Source: a virus. Taken from it: a DNA stretch of 46,595 bases. The translations under genes were made by a program, and so were the position numbers. Below, piece by piece: positions 9,939 through 17,175 of this stretch. The stretch lies in IMG/VR virus record IMGVR_UViG_3300006030_000036, positions 1-46,595 of that record. One strand, written 5' to 3'. Position 1 is the stretch's first letter, and each line of letters begins with the position of its first letter. The notes beneath the pieces are model-generated. The model made no database searches. It worked only from the letters and a program-made list of their open reading frames with translations, and was not told where the DNA came from.

Positions 9939-11198
9939 ATGGAACACACGATGACTGAAGCGTTAGCGACGATTGAACGTAATGTGCGTCAGCAGGAACT
10001 GTTAGAAGATTTTGACGCAATTCAGATGGCACGCACCCCCGAAGTGCTGAAACGCTTCGTGGTCGGTGCGCAAGCGATGGATCATCCCGCCCAAGGCTGG
10101 GCGCAATGCGTCTTGGAATTGCAAATCAAGTATGATGATATTCGACGCGCCAAGATCAACTCGGAACTCATTCAGATCGAAATCGACGAACTCGAAAAAG
10201 AAAACACACCCAAGTCATTGCTCAATGCAAAACTCAAGCATATCGATCTGGAAGCACAAGATCGAGCAATGCTCGGCGCGATTCGTGAGTTCCAGTCGCT
10301 CTATGCGATCTACAAAAACTACGGCAAACGCTACTCTCGCGATGAACTGGATGCGTCACAGGTCGAATATTGGCAGAACCGCTTGACGCGCCAAGCCTTG
10401 CAGGAGCAGCAGTCACGTCAGTTGGGAATCGGCCCCGGCAATCTGGAAGCGTTGCGAGAGATCGACTTGTCACCACTGGCGCTGCCGTCACCCACAGAAG
10501 CGTTGAAACTGCCTGCCTCGCGCATTGACGACATCATCAAGACGGAAGATCGGTTCCTCGCACAACCTGCGGCGGATGATGTGGCAGCCGTGCAGCGACG
10601 CTACTTGGAAACCGGCAAACAGCGTATGCTCATCGTGACGCTGACGGCGAGTGAAACGCAGCCGGAGACGGTGCCGGCACTGGAGCGCCCGTATAGCATT
10701 CCTGCGACCGTCGAACGTCGGCGTCATTGCATTCACGGGATGACCATCGACCGTGGGTATACCGAAGCGGTGTTGCAAGCGATTCGCGAGGGCGCCACGC
10801 ATCTGATGTGCATCGAAGACGATACGTTCCCGCCGCTGGATGCGATTGAACGCTTATTGGCGCACGACACGGATATCGTGTGTGGCTGGTATCCGAAGCG
10901 TCAGCCGGGGCCGCGTGTCGGCGTGCCCATCGTGCTAGAGAACGGGAAGCGCAAGACGCTGGATAATCCCGATGCGACGAATGGGTTGGTGGAACTCTAC
11001 ACGGTGCCGATGGGCTGCACGTTGATCAAGACCGACGTGTTCAAGCATATTGAGATGCCGTGGTTTGTCACCACAGGGCAACTCACACAGGATAGTTTCT
11101 TTAGTCAAAAGGCACGCGATGCGGGGTATACGCTATGGTGCGATACGTCGATTCGCTGCGAACACCGCGACCGAGAGACAGGGGTCGTGTACGTCTAA
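9939..11198 (+). CDS. Glycosyltransferase-like protein (GT-A fold) with helical N-terminal extension
   Basis: 419 residues. Residues 1 to about 225 are helical and charged (ELIQIEIDELEKEN, KLKHIDLEAQDRAMLGAI) and probably form coiled coil. Residues about 230-419 look like a nucleotide-sugar glycosyltransferase: LIVTLTASET, a helix GYTEAVLQAIREGATH, then CIEDDTFPP (IEDD at 292-295) in the place of the metal-binding DxD, followed by DIVCGWYPKR, VPMGCTLIKTDVF and a C-terminal SFFSQKARDAGYTLWCDTSIRCEH. The chosen ATG has GGAG at about 9929. It is embedded among fibre genes, so it could decorate fibre Ser/Thr/Asn residues or be a virion-associated enzyme; both are inference. It is unusual that the helical part is as long as the catalytic part. 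Confidence 0.65.
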   Translation: MEHTMTEALATIERNVRQQELLEDFDAIQMARTPEVLKRFVVGAQAMDHPAQGWAQCVLELQIKYDDIRRAKINSELIQIEIDELEKENTPKSLLNAKLKHIDLEAQDRAMLGAIREFQSLYAIYKNYGKRYSRDELDASQVEYWQNRLTRQALQEQQSRQLGIGPGNLEALREIDLSPLALPSPTEALKLPASRIDDIIKTEDRFLAQPAADDVAAVQRRYLETGKQRMLIVTLTASETQPETVPALERPYSIPATVERRRHCIHGMTIDRGYTEAVLQAIREGATHLMCIEDDTFPPLDAIERLLAHDTDIVCGWYPKRQPGPRVGVPIVLENGKRKTLDNPDATNGLVELYTVPMGCTLIKTDVFKHIEMPWFVTTGQLTQDSFFSQKARDAGYTLWCDTSIRCEHRDRETGVVYV

Positions 11199-11205
11199 CT
11201 AACCG

Positions 11206-12633
11206 ATGGCGATCACCAAACTCGAAAACGACGCACTCTCGAACACGGTCACGGCCAACGTCGTGTCGATGTCGTTTGGCAACAGTAGCGTCAATACCGT
11301 TGTCACGTCGAGTGGGATTACGCTATCGAATACGGTGACGACCCAAGCGTTTGCGGTACCGCTGGTCGCAGGCGAAACACTTGCGGCGTTAGATGCGGTG
11401 TATGTGGAACCCGCGCTGACAAGTGGTACCGCAGGGCGTGTCTATAAGATGGATGCGGATGTGCTGGTCAAGAGCACCCAAGCGTTCTTCGCGGGGGTTG
11501 CATTGGCAGGGGCGTCCGCAGGTGCGAACGTCAACATTCAAACGAGTGGTATTGTCTCGGGGTTCGTGGGGTTAACGGCAGGGGCGATGTACTATGCGGG
11601 AAGTACCGCAGGGGCGATTACCGCCACCAAACCCTTACATCCACTGCCGGTCGGAATCGCAGTCTCGACCACGCAGTTGTATATCAACATTGGCAACAAG
11701 CGAGAAGATGAGCAGTCAGAGAATGTGTCGGCGGTGTATGGGTATGCGTTAGGTGGATATTCGGGTGCGTATGCTGCTACGGGAGATCGTATTACCTTTA
11801 GCACGGGTGCGACGGCTGCCAGTACTGTCAGTAATCTAACATATACAAGTTATTATCCGGCCGCCGTTTCTGACACCTCTGTGTACGGTTATATTGCTGG
11901 TGGCGCGACAAACTCTGGTGTATATGTTACGACCGCGAACCGTATTACTTTTGCTACCAGCGTGACGGTGGCCAGCACCGTTAGTAACCTATCGCAAGGT
12001 CGTCAAGCACTAGTGGGTATTTCTGATGGGGCCGTGTATGGCTATACAATGGGGGGAAGTAGTGGCTGGCACGTTGTAACTGCTGAACGTATTACATTTA
12101 CTTCTGGTGTCACCGCCGCGAGTACGGTGAGTAATTTATCACAAGCACGAAGTAATTTATCCGGCTTATCGGATGGTTCGGTATACGGATATGCTATGGG
12201 TGGTTACAGTGGCTCTCCCGGTTATGTGGCCCCAGCCGATCGCACAACGTTTAGCACCGGTGCTACCGCTGCCAGTACCGTAAGTAATTTATCTCAAGCC
12301 CGTGCCAATTTAACAGGCGTATCCGATAACGCTACGTACGGATATACACTCGGTGGTGAAACAGGGGCATCGGTCGCTACCGCAGACCGCACCACATTTA
12401 GCACAAGTGCTACGGCCGCCTATACGGCCGCGAATCTATCACTCGCACGATATGTGATGTCTGGAGTTTCAGATGGTAACGTGTATGGGTATGCATTAGG
12501 TGGAACTTCTGGTACGATTGTTACTACTGCTGACCGCATCACTTTTAGTACAGGCGCGACGGCTGCATATACCGCCGCCAATTTATCACAAGCACGCTAC
12601 GGTGCTGGATGCGTCTCCGACGGTGCCGTCTAA
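11206..12633 (+). CDS. Fibre protein with six Kelch-like repeats (propeller paralogue B1)
   Basis: 475 residues. The N-terminus MAITKLENDALSNTVTANVV differs from the A pair and is shorter. It keeps VGNSSVN-like linker residues and the common middle domain (AGETLAALDAVYVEP, GRVYKMDADVLVKSTQAFFAG, PLHPLPVGIAVSTTQ). Six blades are counted by YGYxxGG (YGYALGG, YGYIAGG, YGYTMGG, YGYAMGG, YGYTLGG, YGYALGG), and the protein ends in SDGAV. It follows the glycosyltransferase-like gene by 7 bases with no Shine-Dalgarno site of its own. Probably a receptor-binding propeller. Confidence 0.75.
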   Translation: MAITKLENDALSNTVTANVVSMSFGNSSVNTVVTSSGITLSNTVTTQAFAVPLVAGETLAALDAVYVEPALTSGTAGRVYKMDADVLVKSTQAFFAGVALAGASAGANVNIQTSGIVSGFVGLTAGAMYYAGSTAGAITATKPLHPLPVGIAVSTTQLYINIGNKREDEQSENVSAVYGYALGGYSGAYAATGDRITFSTGATAASTVSNLTYTSYYPAAVSDTSVYGYIAGGATNSGVYVTTANRITFATSVTVASTVSNLSQGRQALVGISDGAVYGYTMGGSSGWHVVTAERITFTSGVTAASTVSNLSQARSNLSGLSDGSVYGYAMGGYSGSPGYVAPADRTTFSTGATAASTVSNLSQARANLTGVSDNATYGYTLGGETGASVATADRTTFSTSATAAYTAANLSLARYVMSGVSDGNVYGYALGGTSGTIVTTADRITFSTGATAAYTAANLSQARYGAGCVSDGAV

Positions 12634-12636
12634 CTC

Positions 12637-12643
12637 CTAAATA
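12637..12643 (+). promoter_or_regulatory. Late promoter CTAAATA, leaderless spacing
   Basis: CTAAATA lies 5 bases before the ATG at 12649. If transcription begins where it does at T4 late promoters (motif ending at -6), the first base of the transcript is the A of the start codon. Confidence 0.65.
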
Positions 12644-12648
12644 TTCGT

Positions 12649-14094
12649 ATGGCATTCACTAAGATCGAGAACGACGCCCTCGCAAACACCGTCACCGCCA
12701 ACGTCACGTCGCTCTTTACCGGTAACAGCACCGTCAACACCACCATCACCGCAGGGTCGATCACCACCTCCAATACGATTATCGCAACAGGCTATGTGGT
12801 ATCGTTCACCGCAGGAGAAACCCTAGCCGCACGGGATGCGGTGTACATCGAGCCCGCATTGACCAGCGGTACTGCGGGACGTGTCTATAAGATGGATGCG
12901 GATGTCTTGGTGAAGAGTACCCAAGCGTTCTTTGCGGGGTTTGCGCTCGCGAGTGCGTCAGCGGCTGCGAGTGTGAATGTGCAGATTAGCGGCATCGTCT
13001 CGGGGTTCTCGGGCTTGACAGTGGGGGCGTTGTATTATGCGGGGAGCACCGCAGGCGCAGTGACCGCGACGAAACCGTTACATCCGTTGCCGGTAGGCAT
13101 TGCGGTGTCTGCAACACAGATCTTGATCAACCCCGGCATCAAACGCGAACAGGAACAGTCAGAGAACGCATCAGCAATATATGGTTATGTGATGGGTGGA
13201 ACGACGGGCGCAGTCGTGGCTACCACAGACCGCACTACTTTCAGCACCGGTGCGACAGCGGCCAGTACCGTGAGCAATCTTTCGGTCGCAAAAGCTACCC
13301 CATATGCTATTAGCGACACCACGGTGTATGGATACGCCGCGGGTGGCACGACGGGTGCGTATGTTGCTACCACAGATCGTATTACCTTTGCGACCAGTGT
13401 GACCGCGGCGTATGCGACCGCAAATTTACCGGCCGCGGTTGGTGATGGCCATCTCAATGGGTTGTCTGATGGGGCGATTTACGGATACCGATTGGGCGGG
13501 TATTCTTCTACGTATAACTCCACGGCGGATCGTCTCACCTTTACCACGGGAATATTTGCGGCCAGTACCGTGAGTAACTTATCAACCGCTCGCTATGGTA
13601 CATCCACCGTCAGTGATGCAGGCACGTATGGTTATAATCTCGGTGGTAACACGGGTGCGGATGTCACCACAGCGGATCGTGTGACGTTTAGTACCAGTGC
13701 GACGGCCGCGTACACTGCCGCAAATCTCTCTCAAGATCGACGCTATGCCGCAGGTGTGAGTGACGGGGGCATTACCTACGGATATATTCTTGGTGGTCGG
13801 CGGCAGTCATCCAGTAGTGAAGTGACGACCGGTGATCGTCTCACATTCAGCACGGGTGCCACTGCGGCGAGTACGGTATCCAATCTCGTGACAACACGAG
13901 CGATTATGCCTGCGGTGAGTGATGGTACGGTATATGGTTACATCGCAGGTGGTAGCACGAATTTTGCAATCAGCAGCCCTACAACCTCCGCAGAGCGCAT
14001 CACTTTTAGTACCAGTGCGACGGCTGCATATACGACGGCTAACTTATCACAAGCCCGATATGGTCTTAGTGGTCTCTCTGACGGCGCTGTCTAA
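12649..14094 (+). CDS. Fibre protein with six Kelch-like repeats (propeller paralogue B2)
   Basis: 481 residues, paired with the preceding propeller gene by its start MAFTKIENDALANTVTANVT. It has the common middle domain with AGETLAARDAVYIEP and PLHPLPVGIAVSATQ. Six units follow (YGYVMGG, YGYAAGG, YGYRLGG, YGYNLGG, YGYILGG, YGYIAGG), and it ends in SDGAV. The fifth blade carries an extra basic/serine loop (RRQSSSSE) absent from the others. There is no Shine-Dalgarno site; the ATG lies 5 bases after a late promoter motif. Confidence 0.75.
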   Translation: MAFTKIENDALANTVTANVTSLFTGNSTVNTTITAGSITTSNTIIATGYVVSFTAGETLAARDAVYIEPALTSGTAGRVYKMDADVLVKSTQAFFAGFALASASAAASVNVQISGIVSGFSGLTVGALYYAGSTAGAVTATKPLHPLPVGIAVSATQILINPGIKREQEQSENASAIYGYVMGGTTGAVVATTDRTTFSTGATAASTVSNLSVAKATPYAISDTTVYGYAAGGTTGAYVATTDRITFATSVTAAYATANLPAAVGDGHLNGLSDGAIYGYRLGGYSSTYNSTADRLTFTTGIFAASTVSNLSTARYGTSTVSDAGTYGYNLGGNTGADVTTADRVTFSTSATAAYTAANLSQDRRYAAGVSDGGITYGYILGGRRQSSSSEVTTGDRLTFSTGATAASTVSNLVTTRAIMPAVSDGTVYGYIAGGSTNFAISSPTTSAERITFSTSATAAYTTANLSQARYGLSGLSDGAV

Positions 14095-14100
14095 CCCCAC

Positions 14101-14107
14101 CTAAATA
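14101..14107 (+). promoter_or_regulatory. Late promoter CTAAATA, leaderless spacing
   Basis: CTAAATA with 6 bases before the ATG at 14114 and no ribosome site between. Confidence 0.65.
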
Positions 14108-14113
14108 CATCAT

Positions 14114-15040
14114 ATGGGCTACCTCGGACGACAACCTTCTATCGGGCGCTTCGCACACCTTGACGACATCACGTCATCGTTCAATAGTGCGTGCACCACG
14201 TTCTCGCTGACACAATCGTCGGTGCCACTTGTTCCCGGTGCCGCCTCGAACCTCATCGTCAGTTTGGGTGGTGTGTTGCAGGAACCCGAAGTCGCCTACA
14301 CCGTGAGCGGATCGACCATCGTGTTCTCCGCCGCCCCCGCGAATACCCAACCGTTCTTTGGCATTCTGTTGGGGGATGTGCTCGACGTGGGGCAGGTGTC
14401 GCAGGGTGCGGTGATCAATGCGTCGTCATTCAGTGTGGGCGCGAATGTCGTTATCAATACCTCTGCGGTATTTGTAGGCAATAGTACTGCGAATGTCATT
14501 CAAACAAGTAGTGCTGTCACCGTTGGGGCGAATGTGGTTGCGAATACGTCAACAGTATTTCTTGGAAATTCTACGGCGAATCTTGTTCTCACCAGCACCA
14601 GTCTTACGATTGCCAATTCAACCGCGAATCTGGTTCTTACTCCGACTGACATTTATTCCGTGGCGTGGACAGATTACACCGCATCATCCACCATCACGGG
14701 ATGGTCGTCATTTACAGCAAATCGTAAAATTATTAAATATAAAAAAATTGGCAAATTAGTATTTGTGCAATGGCATTTGGAAGGTACCAGTAATGCCACG
14801 TCAGTATCCTTTACTCTTCCGTATACGTGTGTAAATAATACCGGAACCGGGTATCCATCCGCCTATGGTACATGGTTTGGATATGATAATGGTGCATATC
14901 TTTCAACAATTCAAAGCACCTATATTTCAGCAGGTTCGTCTTTAGTCGAACATCGCACATCTCCCGGCACAGCGGCAGGTTGGACGGCAAGCGGCACTAA
15001 AATATCCAGCGGCACATTATTCTATGAGTCTACGACATAA
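14114..15040 (+). CDS. Tail fibre protein with conserved N-terminal domain and AT-rich C-terminal knob
   Basis: 308 residues. Residues 1-95 (MGYLGRQPSIGRFAHLDDIT ... LGGVLQEPEVAYTVSGSTI ... FFGILLGD) match a domain I know at the start of many marine phage fibre proteins. Three shaft modules follow (VGANVVINTSAVFVGNSTAN and two shorter copies). The C-terminal 130 residues, from about WTDYTASSTITGW, are aromatic and beta-rich (KIGKLVFVQWHLEG), typical of a trimeric knob. The DNA coding this knob is far more AT-rich than the first half, suggesting the tip was acquired from another genome. Confidence 0.75.
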   Translation: MGYLGRQPSIGRFAHLDDITSSFNSACTTFSLTQSSVPLVPGAASNLIVSLGGVLQEPEVAYTVSGSTIVFSAAPANTQPFFGILLGDVLDVGQVSQGAVINASSFSVGANVVINTSAVFVGNSTANVIQTSSAVTVGANVVANTSTVFLGNSTANLVLTSTSLTIANSTANLVLTPTDIYSVAWTDYTASSTITGWSSFTANRKIIKYKKIGKLVFVQWHLEGTSNATSVSFTLPYTCVNNTGTGYPSAYGTWFGYDNGAYLSTIQSTYISAGSSLVEHRTSPGTAAGWTASGTKISSGTLFYESTT

Positions 15041-15043
15041 CCT

Positions 15044-15050
15044 CTAAATA
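15044..15050 (+). promoter_or_regulatory. Late promoter CTAAATA, leaderless spacing
   Basis: CTAAATA with 5 bases before the ATG at 15056. Confidence 0.65.
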
Positions 15051-15055
15051 CTCAT

Positions 15056-15619
15056 ATGGCATACCTCGGTCGCCCACTCGCTACGGATAAAACCACCCGC
15101 ACGAAGAAGATCGACTCGCTCGCCGCGTCGTTCAATAGTGCCTGCACGGTGTTCAATCTGACCTCCAGTGGGGCGGCCGTCTATCCTGCGACCTCGAAAA
15201 ATCTGCTCATTAGCATCAACGGTGTCATTCAGGAACCCGATGTCGCGTTCACTGTGAATGCGGCAACGATTACCTTTACCTCGGCACCTTCGACGGGCGC
15301 GACGTTCTTTGGCGTGCTCAACGGCGAACCGAATGATTTATTGCTGACACCCTCCGTCACCACGTTGACGATTGGGTCGAACGTGAGTGCGAATGCGACC
15401 ACGGTGTTTGTGGGAAATAGCACGGCGAACGCCGTGCACACCTCAGCAGGATTTACTGTGGGTGCGAACGTGACGATGAATGCCTCCACCCTGTTTGTAG
15501 GCAATAGTTCTGTCAATACCGCGATTACCGCCGGTGCGATTACGTTGAGTGGTGTGGCAATTGGTGGCGGTGACGGTGACCAGATTGTGTTAGCCACGCA
15601 AATCTTCGGAGGTCGGTAA
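15056..15619 (+). CDS. Short fibre protein, paralogue of the preceding N-terminal domain
   Basis: 187 residues starting MAYLGRPLATDKTTRTKKID. It shares the fold signature of the preceding gene (SFNSACTVFNLTSSG, INGVIQEPDVAFTVNAATI, FFGVLNGEPND), then has two shaft modules (IGSNVSANATTVFVGNSTAN and VGANVTMNASTLFVGNSSVN). It stops without any C-terminal knob, ending in VLATQIFGGR. It may be a connector or a fibre whose tip is supplied by another protein. It is translated from an apparently leaderless start. Confidence 0.7.
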   Translation: MAYLGRPLATDKTTRTKKIDSLAASFNSACTVFNLTSSGAAVYPATSKNLLISINGVIQEPDVAFTVNAATITFTSAPSTGATFFGVLNGEPNDLLLTPSVTTLTIGSNVSANATTVFVGNSTANAVHTSAGFTVGANVTMNASTLFVGNSSVNTAITAGAITLSGVAIGGGDGDQIVLATQIFGGR

Positions 15620-15629
15620 GATGCACGCA

Positions 15630-15636
15630 CTAAATA
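15630..15636 (+). promoter_or_regulatory. Late promoter CTAAATA
   Basis: CTAAATA 16 bases before the ATG at 15653, with TGAGG (15641-15645) as ribosome site in the short leader. Confidence 0.6.
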
Positions 15637-15652
15637 TGTGTGAGGTTCGGTA

Positions 15653-16015
15653 ATGGCCACATTCTCAAAAGTTCTTCTCTCGGGCAGTTCACAGGGTAAA
15701 GGCATCAAGGTCGCGGCAACTTCCAGTACCGGCACGACGATTCACGCTACGGGCACGTCATCCAGTATTATTGATGAGGTGTGGCTGTGGTGTGTGAACT
15801 CCTCAACGACCGCAGTGAAACTCACGGTGCAATATGGCGGGACGACCTCACCCGATAATGATATTGAAGTGACGGTGCCGGGTGAATCTGGATTAATGCT
15901 CGTCGCGCCGGGGTTGCCGGTGACGGGTACGGGTGCTGCGGCCACGACCATTTATGCCTTTGCGGGCACGACGAATGTGCTGGTGATATATGGCTATGTT
16001 AATCGTATTACCTAA
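15653..16015 (+). CDS. Small virion structural protein (MATFSKVLLSG type)
   Basis: 120 residues: MATFSKVLLSGSSQGKGIKV, then IDEVWLWCVNSSTTAVKLTV, GGTTSPDNDIEVTVP and a terminal VLVIYGYVNRIT. I recognise this as a small protein type common next to fibre genes in marine T4-like phages, but its exact position in the virion is not known to me. The predicted structure is a compact beta sandwich. A TGAGG site and a late promoter precede it. Confidence 0.65.
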   Translation: MATFSKVLLSGSSQGKGIKVAATSSTGTTIHATGTSSSIIDEVWLWCVNSSTTAVKLTVQYGGTTSPDNDIEVTVPGESGLMLVAPGLPVTGTGAAATTIYAFAGTTNVLVIYGYVNRIT

Positions 16016-16027
16016 ACGAGACGAGCG

Positions 16028-16615
16028 ATGAGTTTACGATTAGGTACGGGCAGTGGCCCGTTGGGTAGTGCAGGGATGGTGAGTTTATGGAACTCACCGA
16101 GCTTGCTTGTTGCCTCTGTTCAACGTGGATCTACATCGATCACTGGGGCAAACTACTCCGCAACCTCTACCATTAGCAGTGTAAACACAAACTATAGTGT
16201 CGTAAGCTGCCGAGGGAATGGAAATGGCGGAGTTGCGAATCGGTCATTAATTCCATATATCCAGTTAACGAATGCAACGACGTTAACGGCAACTCGCCCA
16301 TATCAGGATGGAAGTAACTCCTCAACTATTTATTGGGAAGTCATCGAATTCTACCCGGGAGTTGTGCGAAACATCCAATCGTTTAGTTTGAGTTTTACTG
16401 GAGGCCCTACACCGACCGCAACGCTTACGACGTTTAATACAAGTAAAAGTTTATTGTTTTATCGTGGCGTAGATCAGCCGGGTGGGTATGGTGGCGATCT
16501 AGCATCTTATACGGCCTATCCAGTTACAAACGTAGATAGTAGTACGCAAGTTTCTGGTAGTATCGGTGCCTGGGGTGACGGCCGTATTTTTGCTACATTA
16601 GTAGAGCTTTATTAA
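16028..16615 (+). CDS. Virion/fibre-associated beta protein, function unknown
   Basis: 195 residues. The start MSLRLGTGSGPLGSAGMVSL is Gly/Ser-rich, then VASVQRGSTSITGANYSATS, IYWEVIEFYPGVVRNIQSFS and a C-terminal WGDGRIFATLVELY. VQRG followed by an alternating beta pattern and WEVIEF recur in phage structural proteins of unknown role. The start follows the previous stop by 12 bases. The base composition of its middle is more AT-rich than the flanking genes. Confidence 0.6.
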   Translation: MSLRLGTGSGPLGSAGMVSLWNSPSLLVASVQRGSTSITGANYSATSTISSVNTNYSVVSCRGNGNGGVANRSLIPYIQLTNATTLTATRPYQDGSNSSTIYWEVIEFYPGVVRNIQSFSLSFTGGPTPTATLTTFNTSKSLLFYRGVDQPGGYGGDLASYTAYPVTNVDSSTQVSGSIGAWGDGRIFATLVELY

Positions 16616-16626
16616 AGGTGCATACA

Positions 16627-17070
16627 ATGAATCGACAATTACAAATTCGCAACGGGCAAGCAGAAACCGAATGGTCGGGAGCAAACGGATTTCCTATACC
16701 ACCATCGGATGAATGGATCTTTGTGGATGTCACCGACCGCCCCGACGCCACCGTCGGCATGCGCTACGACGCCGCGACCGACACGTTTTCACCCGCACCT
16801 GTCGTTCCACGCACCATCGTGAGCAAAGCACAGGTGGTCGGTGTGCTGACGGCACAGGAGTGGTCGGAAATGAATAAGTATCATCCGACCGCAGACGCCC
16901 CCTATAATGATGCAGAAGTATTCTGGGCGATTACGCAGTTCAATCTCGCGGATCGCATTAATCTCGCAGACCCGCGTATCACGCAGATTTTTACGATGCT
17001 GGTGGGAAAGAACTTGTTGAGTGAGGCACGAGCCGCGGAGATCACCGCGGCACTTCTCGCATTGGCCTAA
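16627..17070 (+). CDS. Hypothetical protein, possible fibre assembly or attachment factor
   Basis: 147 residues from ATG 16627. An in-frame GTG at 16618 is part of the AAAGGTG ribosome site and is rejected as start. The N-terminus (MNRQLQIRNGQ, PPSDEWIFVDVTDRP, GMRYDAATDTFSP) resembles the small proteins that follow phage fibre genes. The C-terminal half is helical (AQVVGVLTAQEWSEMNKY, EVFWAITQFNLADRINLADP, ARAAEITAALLAL), a pattern also seen after phage fibre genes. Assembly-chaperone function is inference only. Confidence 0.6.
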   Translation: MNRQLQIRNGQAETEWSGANGFPIPPSDEWIFVDVTDRPDATVGMRYDAATDTFSPAPVVPRTIVSKAQVVGVLTAQEWSEMNKYHPTADAPYNDAEVFWAITQFNLADRINLADPRITQIFTMLVGKNLLSEARAAEITAALLALA

Positions 17071-17163
17071 CTACTCGTTGGTAAGCATTTCCACGAAGTA
17101 TTCTACATCCAACTCATCGGACATCCCAAACAGCCATTCGTCGGGGGTGTCCCGTGCAGTCTT
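17071..17163 (-). pseudogene. Possible antisense coding remnant (30 codons, no start)
   Basis: The 105-base gap between two fibre genes contains, on the minus strand, 30 open codons ending in TAG at 17073-17071. They read as a protein-like acidic peptide (RDTPDEWLFGMSDELD, then VEYFVEMLTNE). There is a stop immediately upstream (17166-17164), no usable long start and no promoter. It looks like the C-terminal scrap of a deleted gene of opposite orientation. A short ATG-started peptide of 17 residues is contained in it. Chance cannot be excluded. Confidence 0.3.
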
Positions 17164-17170
17164 CTAAATA
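17164..17170 (+). promoter_or_regulatory. Late promoter CTAAATA, leaderless spacing
   Basis: CTAAATA with 5 bases before the ATG at 17176. Confidence 0.65.
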
Positions 17171-17175
17171 TCGGT

